Origin: Kiritimatiellia bacterium
Lineage (GTDB): Bacteria; Verrucomicrobiota; Kiritimatiellia; UBA8416; JADHWI01
Direction of reading: 5' to 3'
NCBI GenBank assembly: GCA_030744755.1
Contig: JASLPY010000047.1
Span: forward strand, 1 to 41,765
DNA: 41,765 nucleotides
Of this stretch, positions 34,256-41,765 are shown in pieces. The position numbers and the translations under genes were made by a program. The notes below the pieces were generated by a model. That model did not search any database. It was not told the origin of the DNA and worked only from the letters and a program-made list of their open reading frames with translations. Each line of letters begins with the position of its first letter. Positions within the stretch are counted from its first letter, which is position 1.

Positions 34256-37200
34256 CTACCTCACCAATATCACCGTTCCCCCGGCAAAGGATGGGGGTGT
34301 TAGCTGGATGTTGATGTCGTCGACGTACGCGTTGTTCGTGCCGGTATTCATGACACCGAACTTTGAGTACGATGCGGTGTTGGTGGAGTAGAAATCCAGC
34401 GCTATCCCCATTGGCTGTCCGTTCAGGTACAGATCCCATTCCTGGTCGGTATAGTCGCTGTGCACAGTGAAGCGTACCCAGTCGACTCCCTCTGCAAGCG
34501 GTGAGTGAGAGAGCTCAGTCTGGTTGGTTCCGTCATAGACAATCACCTGCCCGTTGGTGCTGACGAAGAACGCCGCCGTGCTGCCCTCGGATGGAGTTCC
34601 TGCACCGGCCGGATCACCGAAGACGGGCTTGGTATAGAAGTCGGTCCAGACGTCGGTCTGTCCGTCCAGGAAGGTATGTGACATTGCTGTGGCCCCGTTG
34701 ATTGACATGCATGCGGCCTTGCTGCTGCCCAGGTGCGTGACGCTGCCCTGCACCTCGGTGTCCACTGCAACCCACCCGTACTGGCCGTCAAGATCTCCGA
34801 GCGTCCGATCTTCGAACGTCTCAACAAACGGCAGGATATGTTCGGGGCCGACGGTCGTGAAGCTTTCGCTGGGGCTGGCCCAGATGTTGGTGGACAGGTT
34901 CTGGGCCATGAACGTGTAGTGGTAAGTCGTGCCCAACTCAAGGTCGCTTTTGGTGAAAGCCAGGCTGACCCCGTTCGTGTTGGTGTAGGAGCCTATATAG
35001 TTGGTATTAGCCCATGCTCCGGGCGCGGCCCCGCCATCGCTCTCGCCCCAGTACAGGTATACGTCGAACACAGCCTGCGTGGCATGGAGCGTCCCGTTCA
35101 TCGTGTAGTCCGGGTAAGATTCGGTGACTGGATCGTTTTCAATGCGGCCGGCGCCGACAACAGCCATTACCACCTGTATGCCATGCACGCCGCTATTGTT
35201 GTTGCCACGGTAGTGGCTCATCGTGAAGGCTTCACCGGTTAGATTTGACCATACCGCGTAGTTGGCATCCGGGTAAGCCGTTGCCGTGTCAGTTGTTCTC
35301 AAGTAGTCGGCCGGGAAAGTCTTGCCCGAGCTATGGGTGTTGAAGGAATACGTATCGTATCCGTCAATACCGATGCGCCCCGTCCTGTTGTTTACGTCTG
35401 ACCCTACGTACGCGTATACATCGAACGATATGGCGTTGATGTTGGAGATCGTCAAAGTTGCCGGTTCAACGTGGCCTGCACCGGTGGCGGTGTTGTCAAT
35501 GTACCCTGTCATCAACTCCTCGTCCCCGTTCCCCGCGTTGTTGGCGCTCCAGGTTGTGTCGAAGTGCCAGTCGATTCCAAGATCGGTATCGAGACCAGCG
35601 CTGTCCACGATCACAGCGCCCACCGGGCTGCTGATATTGACGGTGGTTCCGGTTTCGGCACCGTCGCTGTTGTTCCAGTTAGCCTGCGAAACAACCACTC
35701 CCGCGGTGTCTCCTGCATTCATCTCGGTCTGACCGGTGACACGGCGGAAGTTGATACCCACCACGACATCGCCGGCGGGTGCCGGCTCCGTCAGGAAGCT
35801 GACCGTGGATTCGGCCCAGGCGATCCCGTTGGAGTTGGTGGCGTAGCAGCGGTAGTAATACTGCTTGCCGAATAGCAGGCTGGAGGCCGTGTTTGTGTCG
35901 AAGGGCACGCCTTCGGATGGGGCGCTGATGATGTTGGTATATGCCCAGTCGGCGTTGTTCGTATCCCCGTCGGTGTCGCCCCAGTAGACGTGAACGGTGG
36001 TTGGCGCTCCTCCGGCGGACAGAAGTTCGCCGCGAAGCGTGGCGTAGCCGTTTGCCGGCGTGGCGCCGAGATTCTGAACTGCGGGCAGCCCGTGGGTGTA
36101 GAGCCTGGTGCTGGGATGGCCCCAGGCCGTGTAGCTGCCTTCCATGGCGCGGAAGGTGTAGTAGTACGGTGTGCTGTTGGTCAGTCCGCCGATCGCGAAA
36201 CTGATATTGGTCGATGCCACGTTGGTGTAGGAGCCCACGAAGTTGGTGTTGGCCCACGCCCCGTCGGCAGCTCCGCCGTCACTATCGCCCCACAGAAGAT
36301 AAACATCGTAATCGTTCACCGGCGCCTTAAGCACGGCGTTGCATACTGCCGATGTGGTACTGAGATCCGTGGCTGCACTGTTGGCTATGACCGTATCGGT
36401 CGCGAAGGTCATGCTGGGAGCCGCCCAGGAGTTCGTTGCGTCGTTTTGCGCGAGGAACGTGTAGTGGTACTCCGTGCCATGTATCAGTCCGCCGGCCGCG
36501 AAGCTAAGATTGTTTGACGCCGCGTTGGTGTAGGTGCCGACGTAGTTGGTGTTGGCCCACGATCCTTCGGAGGCCCCACCGTCGTTCTCGTCCCAGTACA
36601 CGTACACGTCGAAGACCGATTGTGTGCCGTACAGCGTAGCATTAAACGTCGCAGACGTGTTGGCAAGCGAGGAGGCCGGCGTGTTCTCGATGTTTGCTGA
36701 CCGGGCTTTGGTGAGTATTACCCACATTCCTTCCTGTGCAGGGTCGGTGGTGGGCTGAATCGTAGCTTCGGCGCCCATTGATGGCGCCTTGAAGTTAACG
36801 TCAATCCCCGATCCGGCGGTACCCTCGCGGTGTGTGACGGCAAACATGTAATAGCCCGCCGTAAGGGTTTTCGTCTTGGTATTGCCGTCGTTGTCCCACT
36901 GAAGCTGCTCTCCGAGATCGGATCCCAGGGCGCCCGTGGACTCGAAGACTCCGTCCTGGTCGAGGTCGAGCCAGATTCCACATGCATCATCATCCTGTTG
37001 CCTGCGGAACTCGTAGTCGCCGTCTGTGAATGCGTGGAGGTGCCCCAGGAACAGGGTGCTGTAGTTGTCGTTCTGGCCTATTACCCCGGCATTCTGGAAG
37101 TCTGCGTCGTTGTTGAAGTCGAGTCCTCGGTTTCCGGGACCCGCAGTCAGCAGCGTTTCGGCGTAGAAGTTCTGGAACGAGGTGGGGTCGCCGCCCCCCA

Positions 37201-40200
37201 TCATTCCGCCGTTATTGTTGAGGTTCAATGCCACGGCATCGTCATTGATGTGATACCCGTAGAAACGCAGGGCGTTGTTCGAGTACACGTTGAGTTGCGG
37301 AGGCAGTGTAGTGAAGTTGGTCGTGGAATCCGCCCACGTATCACCCACCTCGTTGCTGGCGTAGCAGCGATAGTAATACGTCACCCCGTAGAGCAAGTCG
37401 GTGGAAGTGCCGGTAGAGAAGGTGACTTCAGCAGTTGTAAGCAATACATTAGTGTGTGCCCAGTTCGTGGCGTTGGTCTGGCCGTCAACCGGCCCCCAGT
37501 ACACGTGTACGTCTGCCAGGCTTCCGGATGTCAATTCGCCGTTGAGCGTGGCATATCCGATGGCCGGAACCGGGCCGATGCTGTTGTTGACGGCGGGCTG
37601 GTGGATTGTCCTGAACGTGGTGCTCGGACTGGCCCACAGGTTGGTGAGCTGGTTGCGCGCCTCAAACGTGTAGTGGTACTGCTGCCCCAGTATCAGCCCA
37701 TTGGTGGAAAAGTCCGGTGTTGCCGAGGTATCATTGGTGTAAGAGCCGACATAGTTGGTGTTGCCCCACGATCCTTCGGCGGCGCCACCGTCGTTTGTGC
37801 CCCAGTAGACATAGACGTCAAATATCGATCCCGTGGCGTTGAGTGCGGCGTTGAACGTTGCGGATGTGGTCGTTAGATCGGAAACGGCCATGTTCGCTAT
37901 GGAAGCGGGTTCGGTATAGGTGTAGGCTATCCACATTCCTACCTGTTCCGGATCGGTGACGGGCTGAATGGTTGCGAAGTCGGCCATCGTCGGCGCCTTG
38001 AAATTGACATCGACGCCTGACCCACCGCCACCTTCGCGGTGGGTAACCGCGAACAGGTATTGACCCTCCGTAAGGGTTGCTGTTTTGACGCCGTTGTCGC
38101 CGTCCCACTGAAGCTGTTCGCCGCGATTGGAACCGAGACCCGGTGTAGTGGACTCGAACACGCCGTCCTTGTCCAGGTCGAGCCAGAAGCCCATCCTGTC
38201 GTCATCATTTTCCCTCTGGAACTGGTAGTCGCCATTCGTAACTGCGTTCAGGTACCCCAGGAACAGGGTGCTGAAATTGTCGTTCTGGTCTATCAGTCCC
38301 TGGCCCTGGAAATCGCCGTCGTTGTCGAAGTCCAAGCCCCTGTCGCCGGGACCCGTGGTCAGCAGCGCCTGGGAATAGAAGCTCTCGAACGTGGTGGGAT
38401 CGCCGCCGCCCATCATACCGCCGTTGTTGTTGAGATCCATGGCAAGGGCGTCGTTATTGATGTCATAACCGTACGCATGCAAGGCATTCGTGGGGACAGG
38501 CCCGGGGAATATCGTGGTGAAGTTCGTTGTGGAGTCTGCCCAGTCCTCGCCCACCGTGTTGGTGGCGTAGCAGCGGTAATAGTAGGTTACGCCGTACAGA
38601 AGGCCGGTGGACGTGCCAGTGGAAAAGGACCCTTCCGCAAGCTCTCCAAGAGCATTCGTGTTGGCCCAGTCGGCCGCGTTGGTTCCGCCGTCGATTGTAC
38701 CCCAGTAAACGGTGATATCGGCCAGGCTGCCCGCGGTCAGTTCACCGTTAAGCGCTGCACGGCCAATCCCCGGTGTTGCACCGGTAGCGTTGTCGATACC
38801 GGGCTGGCCGACGGTCGTGAACGTTGTGCTCGGAGCTGCCCAGATGTTGGTGGCATCATTCCGCGCCTCGAACGTGTAATGGTACTGCGTGCTTTGCGAC
38901 AAGGTGGCAACCGCGAATTCCAGGTTAGTCGAGGCCACGTCGGTGTAGGTGCCAAGCAAGTTGGTGTTACCCCACGCGCCTTCCGCTGCCCCACCATCGT
39001 TCGTGCCCCAGTACACATAGACGTCGAACATCGAGCCGGGAGCTTCAAGCGTGGCGTTCAAGGTTGCCGACGTGGTGGTGAGCGAAGAAGCGGCTGCGTT
39101 GGTGATGCCGGGGGAGCTGGTACTCATGAGGGCCTGCCACAACCCCGACTGGCCCCCGTCACCCGGGTCCAGGTCCGTCCATCCACCACTGGGGGCCTTG
39201 AATTCCAGGTCCCTGAAGTGACCGCCGCCACCGGTGTCGCTCATGATGAAGCCCAGCTTGTAGGTCTGGCCCGAAAGGAGAGAGGGCGTAGACTGGTCAC
39301 CGCTGCCGCCGCAGCATCCGCGATTGTAGAACCGGTCGGCTGTTTCCTCGAACGTGCCGTTCTGATCGTCATCGATCCACATCGAGGCGTTGTCATCAAC
39401 TCTGTTAAAGCGGAACCCCCAGGCACCGTCTTCGTTCGGCGTGAAGTCGCAGGTCCACAGCATGGAGAAATCCCCGTCATTGAAACCCACGGCCCCGAGG
39501 GCGGCTGCACGGGTACTTACGGCATTATCGTCATTGTAGTGAACGTGGCCTGTCAGGATGCCCTGCCCGTCACTGGCGCCGATGCTCTGGGCGGCTGTGC
39601 GGAAGCTCTCGATCTCGCTCTGCGCGTTGGCGGGCACGGTATCGAAAACCGTCTCATCGATGCCGTTCTCGTATACATCAATCACTGGCCACAGCGTGGT
39701 GAAGCTGTCAGTGGAATCTGCCCAGTCTTCACCCACGGCGTTCGTGGCGTAGCAGCGGTAGTAGTAGGTCTCACCGTAAAGAAGAGATGTCGCATTTGTG
39801 TTGAAAGCGCCTTCGGAGAGTGTGCCAAGATTGTTCGTGTTGGCCCAGTCTGAGGTGTTGGTGCCGCCGTCGATTGTTCCCCAGTACACGTAGACGTCCG
39901 CCAGCGTTCCGGCTGCCAGGTTGCCGTTGAGCGCGGCATAGCCGACGCCCGGCGTAGCTCCGCTGCCGTTGTTGATGTCCGGCTGGCTCACGGTTGAGAA
40001 CGTTATGCTGGGAGTGGCCCAGAAGCTGTCGTTGGCATTCGTGGCACGGAATGTGTAGTGGTACTCCGTGTCCTGCGTCAGGCCGGCGGCGGCAAAAGTC
40101 TGAGTAGCCGAGGCCACGTTGGTGTAGGAGCCGATGTAGTTGGTGTTGCCCCACGATCCTTCCACGGCACCGCCATCGCTCGTACCCCAGTAGACAAGAA

Positions 40201-41419
40201 CGTCGTAATTGGTCGATGGAGCATGCAGCGTGGCATTGAAAGTCGCGGAGGTGGATGTTAGATCCGTTACGGTGCTGTTGGCGATGACCGTGTCGGTCGT
40301 GAAAGCAATGGCTTCAGACCAGCCGAAGTTGGTTGTGGCGCTGTTGGTGCCGTAGAAACGGGCCTGGTAAGCGGTGGCGTGTGTGAGCCCCGAAATCGTA
40401 CTTTCCACCAGCCCCGTGGAGACAGTGGCGAGACTGTTCGTGTACGACCACGTGAAGCTCTCACCCTTGTCGCTCGTGTCCCAGTACAACCAGCAGACCG
40501 CGTTCGACCCGTCGCTTACGATCAGCGTGGCAGAGGCGTCGGCCGAGGTGGGGCCGATATTGGACACACCGGGGGTGATCCAGTTGAGTCCGGACAGTCC
40601 GACGGTAAAGCTGCCGTTCCCGTTGTCAGCTGCCTTCAACACCTTACCGCCGGTTGACGTGAACCTGCTGCCGAGAGCGGTTTCTACGGCAGTAATGTTG
40701 GTGAAACTGCCGCCGAAATCGGCTGTGAACGTACAATACGTGGTGTCGGCAAAGTCAATCACCTCTTCGTCCACCGTGATGGCTCCTCCGATATTCACGG
40801 TGCCGCCCAGTGAGAGATTCAATTGGCTCGCATCATGCCCGGCGCCGTCGGACATGTTCCAGTCTGTTTCCGTGCTGACTGATCCGCCTTGAACATTCAA
40901 CACCCACGTGCGGCCGTTGTGCGCGGGATAAGTGGTGAGATAGCCGGTGCCGGTAGCATTGAGTTGTCCGTCACTCTTGATATTTATCGTCTGCGTACCG
41001 TTGGGGTGCCGGTCGAACCTCCAGTATCCGCCCGTGAGAACATTGACGATCGCGTCCGCCGTGCCGTTGCCGTCACCGATATTGAACGTCCCGTTGCCGC
41101 TGTTGAACTCGACGTCGAGCGTGATCGTGCCCTGGTTCAAGTTCACGGTTGCACTCTGCCAGGTGTCGCCACCATCGCCATAGGTTGAGGTACCCGCGTC
41201 ACGATAGACGTTATCTATCGTGGCGTTGGTTGTGATATGCAGCGTGTCGCTGGTGCCGGGCTGGCCGTCCGCGTCCCAGTTGGCCGCGTCATTCCAACTG
41301 TGTCCGTCGCCACCACCGTCCCACGTACGGTCAGCCCAGGCCGGGGGTGTGCCGAGAGATAACAACCCCAGCAGGAGGGCTAGTGCCGGGAAGAAGTTTC
41401 TGTGGATGTTCCTGAACAT
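34256..41419 (-). CDS. Giant secreted modular protein: FN3-like pairs, PA14-like modules, LamG-like end
   Basis: 2387 residues from the ATG at 41419 (GGAG upstream; signal peptide 1-29, cleavage AWA/D). The open frame extends to 41650, but only through non-coding repeats. Approximate layout: 30-280 beta-helix-like (TWDGGGDGHSWNDAANW start typical of autotransporter-associated strands); 283-375 FN3-like; then three A-B-C units (377-772, 772-1172, 1172-1572), where A is FN3-like with YHYTF, B is FN3-like with YYYRCYAT, and C is a beta module with calcium-like loops (DLDQDGVFEST); then A, A, B, a malectin-like module (1879-2090), A, and a LamG-like domain (2194-2380). No sortase, PEP-CTERM or autotransporter barrel is visible at the C-terminus (ends TVILVR). 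Likely a surface adhesin or glycan-capture protein. Confidence 0.85.
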   Translation of the reverse strand: MFRNIHRNFFPALALLLGLLSLGTPPAWADRTWDGGGDGHSWNDAANWDADGQPGTSDTLHITTNATIDNVYRDAGTSTYGDGGDTWQSATVNLNQGTITLDVEFNSGNGTFNIGDGNGTADAIVNVLTGGYWRFDRHPNGTQTINIKSDGQLNATGTGYLTTYPAHNGRTWVLNVQGGSVSTETDWNMSDGAGHDASQLNLSLGGTVNIGGAITVDEEVIDFADTTYCTFTADFGGSFTNITAVETALGSRFTSTGGKVLKAADNGNGSFTVGLSGLNWITPGVSNIGPTSADASATLIVSDGSNAVCWLYWDTSDKGESFTWSYTNSLATVSTGLVESTISGLTHATAYQARFYGTNSATTNFGWSEAIAFTTDTVIANSTVTDLTSTSATFNATLHAPSTNYDVLVYWGTSDGGAVEGSWGNTNYIGSYTNVASATQTFAAAGLTQDTEYHYTFRATNANDSFWATPSITFSTVSQPDINNGSGATPGVGYAALNGNLAAGTLADVYVYWGTIDGGTNTSDWANTNNLGTLSEGAFNTNATSLLYGETYYYRCYATNAVGEDWADSTDSFTTLWPVIDVYENGIDETVFDTVPANAQSEIESFRTAAQSIGASDGQGILTGHVHYNDDNAVSTRAAALGAVGFNDGDFSMLWTCDFTPNEDGAWGFRFNRVDDNASMWIDDDQNGTFEETADRFYNRGCCGGSGDQSTPSLLSGQTYKLGFIMSDTGGGGHFRDLEFKAPSGGWTDLDPGDGGQSGLWQALMSTSSPGITNAAASSLTTTSATLNATLEAPGSMFDVYVYWGTNDGGAAEGAWGNTNLLGTYTDVASTNLEFAVATLSQSTQYHYTFEARNDATNIWAAPSTTFTTVGQPGIDNATGATPGIGRAALNGELTAGSLADITVYWGTIDGGTNAADWANTNALGELAEGSFSTGTSTGLLYGVTYYYRCYATNTVGEDWADSTTNFTTIFPGPVPTNALHAYGYDINNDALAMDLNNNGGMMGGGDPTTFESFYSQALLTTGPGDRGLDFDNDGDFQGQGLIDQNDNFSTLFLGYLNAVTNGDYQFQRENDDDRMGFWLDLDKDGVFESTTPGLGSNRGEQLQWDGDNGVKTATLTEGQYLFAVTHREGGGGSGVDVNFKAPTMADFATIQPVTDPEQVGMWIAYTYTEPASIANMAVSDLTTTSATFNAALNATGSIFDVYVYWGTNDGGAAEGSWGNTNYVGSYTNDTSATPDFSTNGLILGQQYHYTFEARNQLTNLWASPSTTFRTIHQPAVNNSIGPVPAIGYATLNGELTSGSLADVHVYWGPVDGQTNATNWAHTNVLLTTAEVTFSTGTSTDLLYGVTYYYRCYASNEVGDTWADSTTNFTTLPPQLNVYSNNALRFYGYHINDDAVALNLNNNGGMMGGGDPTSFQNFYAETLLTAGPGNRGLDFNNDADFQNAGVIGQNDNYSTLFLGHLHAFTDGDYEFRRQQDDDACGIWLDLDQDGVFESTGALGSDLGEQLQWDNDGNTKTKTLTAGYYMFAVTHREGTAGSGIDVNFKAPSMGAEATIQPTTDPAQEGMWVILTKARSANIENTPASSLANTSATFNATLYGTQSVFDVYVYWDENDGGASEGSWANTNYVGTYTNAASNNLSFAAGGLIHGTEYHYTFLAQNDATNSWAAPSMTFATDTVIANSAATDLSTTSAVCNAVLKAPVNDYDVYLLWGDSDGGAADGAWANTNFVGSYTNVASTNISFAIGGLTNSTPYYYTFRAMEGSYTAWGHPSTRLYTHGLPAVQNLGATPANGYATLRGELLSAGGAPTTVHVYWGDTDGDTNNADWAYTNIISAPSEGVPFDTNTASSLLFGKQYYYRCYATNSNGIAWAESTVSFLTEPAPAGDVVVGINFRRVTGQTEMNAGDTAGVVVSQANWNNSDGAETGTTVNISSPVGAVIVDSAGLDTDLGIDWHFDTTWSANNAGNGDEELMTGYIDNTATGAGHVEPATLTISNINAISFDVYAYVGSDVNNRTGRIGIDGYDTYSFNTHSSGKTFPADYLRTTDTATAYPDANYAVWSNLTGEAFTMSHYRGNNNSGVHGIQVVMAVVGAGRIENDPVTESYPDYTMNGTLHATQAVFDVYLYWGESDGGAAPGAWANTNYIGSYTNTNGVSLAFTKSDLELGTTYHYTFMAQNLSTNIWASPSESFTTVGPEHILPFVETFEDRTLGDLDGQYGWVAVDTEVQGSVTHLGSSKAACMSINGATAMSHTFLDGQTDVWTDFYTKPVFGDPAGAGTPSEGSTAAFFVSTNGQVIVYDGTNQTELSHSPLAEGVDWVRFTVHSDYTDQEWDLYLNGQPMGIALDFYSTNTASYSKFGVMNTGTNNAYVDDINIQLTPPSFAGGTVILVR
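36705..40290 (-). repeat. Three tandem ~1.2-kb coding repeats (A-B-C modules)
   Basis: Equivalent landmarks recur at near-constant spacing. The YHYTF codons lie near 40052, 38871 and 37665, with a further one at 36459. The YYYRCYAT codons lie near 39746, 38565 and 37361, with one more at 35843. Spacings are about 1181, 1206 and 1206 bp for the first series. Units two and three are clearly similar at the DNA level across the C module (for example around 37200 and 38410), while the C module of unit one is much diverged. This points to repeated internal duplication and offers substrate for recombination. Confidence 0.85.
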
Positions 41420-41457
41420 GGTCTTTCTCCATTTTAGCATGAGTGATGGTGGGAGTT

Positions 41458-41478
41458 GAGATGCGGGATGCGGGATGT
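41458..41478. repeat. Heptanucleotide array (GGGATGC type) between genes
   Basis: Three units, GAGATGC, GGGATGC and GGGATGT, upstream of the giant gene. It is the same heptamer as the coding array at 548-575, about 41 kb away. Confidence 0.65.
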
Positions 41479-41506
41479 AGCCGCCCCGGACATCCGGGGC
41501 GCCTAC
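41477..41506. repeat. GTAG-bounded GC-rich palindrome
   Basis: GTAG (41477-41480) pairs with CTAC (41503-41506) around a C/C mismatch and a perfect 8-bp stem, CGCCCCGG/CCGGGGCG, with loop ACAT. Same layout as the hairpins at 119-142 and 41697-41720. It lies about 60 bp upstream of the giant gene's start, in the likely promoter or leader. Confidence 0.65.
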
Positions 41507-41623
41507 TATGCTTGTCATGAACAGACTGCGCATGCTTGAAATCACTCCCATCCCATGCGGAGATGATACATGAGACAGGTCTGTTTTGGCGATAAGAAAG
41601 TAGGGAGGGAGGGAGGGGGGATT

Positions 41624-41665
41624 CAACGCCCAACGCCCAACGCCCAACATTCAACATCCAAGTTG
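41624..41665. repeat. Heptanucleotide array (CAACGCC type)
   Basis: Six 7-base units: three exact CAACGCC, then CAACATT, CAACATC and CAAGTTG. A short GGGA tandem (about 41611-41619) precedes it. No gene is present in 41420-41765. Confidence 0.8.
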
Positions 41666-41696
41666 GGGAGTAGACAGGATGATTCTCTCGTCTATC

Positions 41697-41720
41697 GTAG
41701 CGCCCGACTCCGATCGGGCG
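41697..41720. repeat. GTAG-led palindrome at the window edge
   Basis: GTAG is followed by CGCCCGA (41701-41707) and TCGGGCG (41714-41720), a perfect 7-bp stem with a 6-base loop. Belongs to the same layout class as the hairpin at 41477-41506. Confidence 0.6.
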
Positions 41721-41765
41721 ATTTCTTCACATTGGCGAGCGCAGCGGGGAACTCCCGATTGGAAT

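Noticed and set aside
34154..34258. The giant gene's frame continues 33 codons beyond its TAG to a TGA, suggesting stop readthrough or a truncated anchor
   Set aside because: The extension is short, lacks an anchor motif, and coincides with the stem-loop between convergent genes; nothing in it indicates recoding.
38039..39853. A 604-codon open frame on the plus strand, opposite the giant gene, and a similar 348-codon one at 36830-37876
   Set aside because: Both are antisense to the repeated modules. Their valine/glycine/arginine-rich content mirrors the codon use of the sense gene, and they have no signal peptide, domain or ribosome-binding site.
41420..41650. Upstream extension of the giant gene's frame to 41650
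   Set aside because: The extension translates the CAACGCC array and a palindrome. A strong ribosome-binding site and signal peptide begin at 41419.
41624..41665. Short direct repeats considered as a CRISPR array
   Set aside because: Units are 7 bp, contiguous and without spacers, and no cas gene is present.

Overview
The window looks like an accessory, polysaccharide-focused segment of a chromosome from the PVC superphylum (Kiritimatiellota, Lentisphaerota or Planctomycetota-like). The basis is gene content: two FGly-type sulfatases, a GH127 beta-L-arabinofuranosidase, a Tat-exported Gfo/Idh/MocA oxidoreductase, a DUF6807 (PmoA-like) protein, a BNR_4-like protein, a DUF3604 protein, very large secreted PQQ-propeller proteins and a giant FN3/LamG-like surface protein. 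Almost every large product has an N-terminal export signal. The phylum call is inference. I saw no rRNA, tRNA, CRISPR array, phage module or transposase gene.

Layout. (1) 226-10255: a 1750-residue fusion (methyltransferase-like fold, two PQQ propellers, alpha/beta hydrolase, C-terminal beta domain), a 28-codon signal-peptide stub, a Gfo/Idh/MocA oxidoreductase, a DUF6807 protein, and two minus-strand secreted alpha/beta hydrolases with near-identical leader peptides. (2) 10411-19835: DUF3604 protein, sulfatase, a second methyltransferase-like/PQQ protein paralogous to the first, and a URO-D-family protein. (3) 19859-22749, minus strand: cyclic-nucleotide-binding protein, BNR_4-like protein, and a PIN/RHH toxin-antitoxin pair with a visible promoter and operator. 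(4) 23101-34089: a four-gene plus-strand operon (sulfatase with discoidin domain, GH127, and two large secreted proteins of unclear function). (5) 34256-41419, minus strand: a giant modular repeat protein with a 1.2-kb tandem period.

The likely shared job is extracellular and periplasmic breakdown of a sulfated, acylated, arabinose-containing glycan: sulfatases remove sulfate, esterases remove acyl groups, GH127 and the TIM-barrel-like protein cut sugars, and the Gfo/Idh/MocA and DUF6807 proteins act on released sugars. The substrate itself cannot be read from the sequence.

The non-coding DNA is the least expected part. A 200-bp MITE-like element sits exactly on a stop codon inside the operon with a 6-bp duplicated target. 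A family of short palindromes with compensated stem changes (REP/BIME-like) occupies several gaps. Heptanucleotide tandem arrays occur between genes and also inside both PQQ genes at the same two protein positions. The two PQQ paralogs also share a four-cysteine pattern. These are the observations I would follow first.
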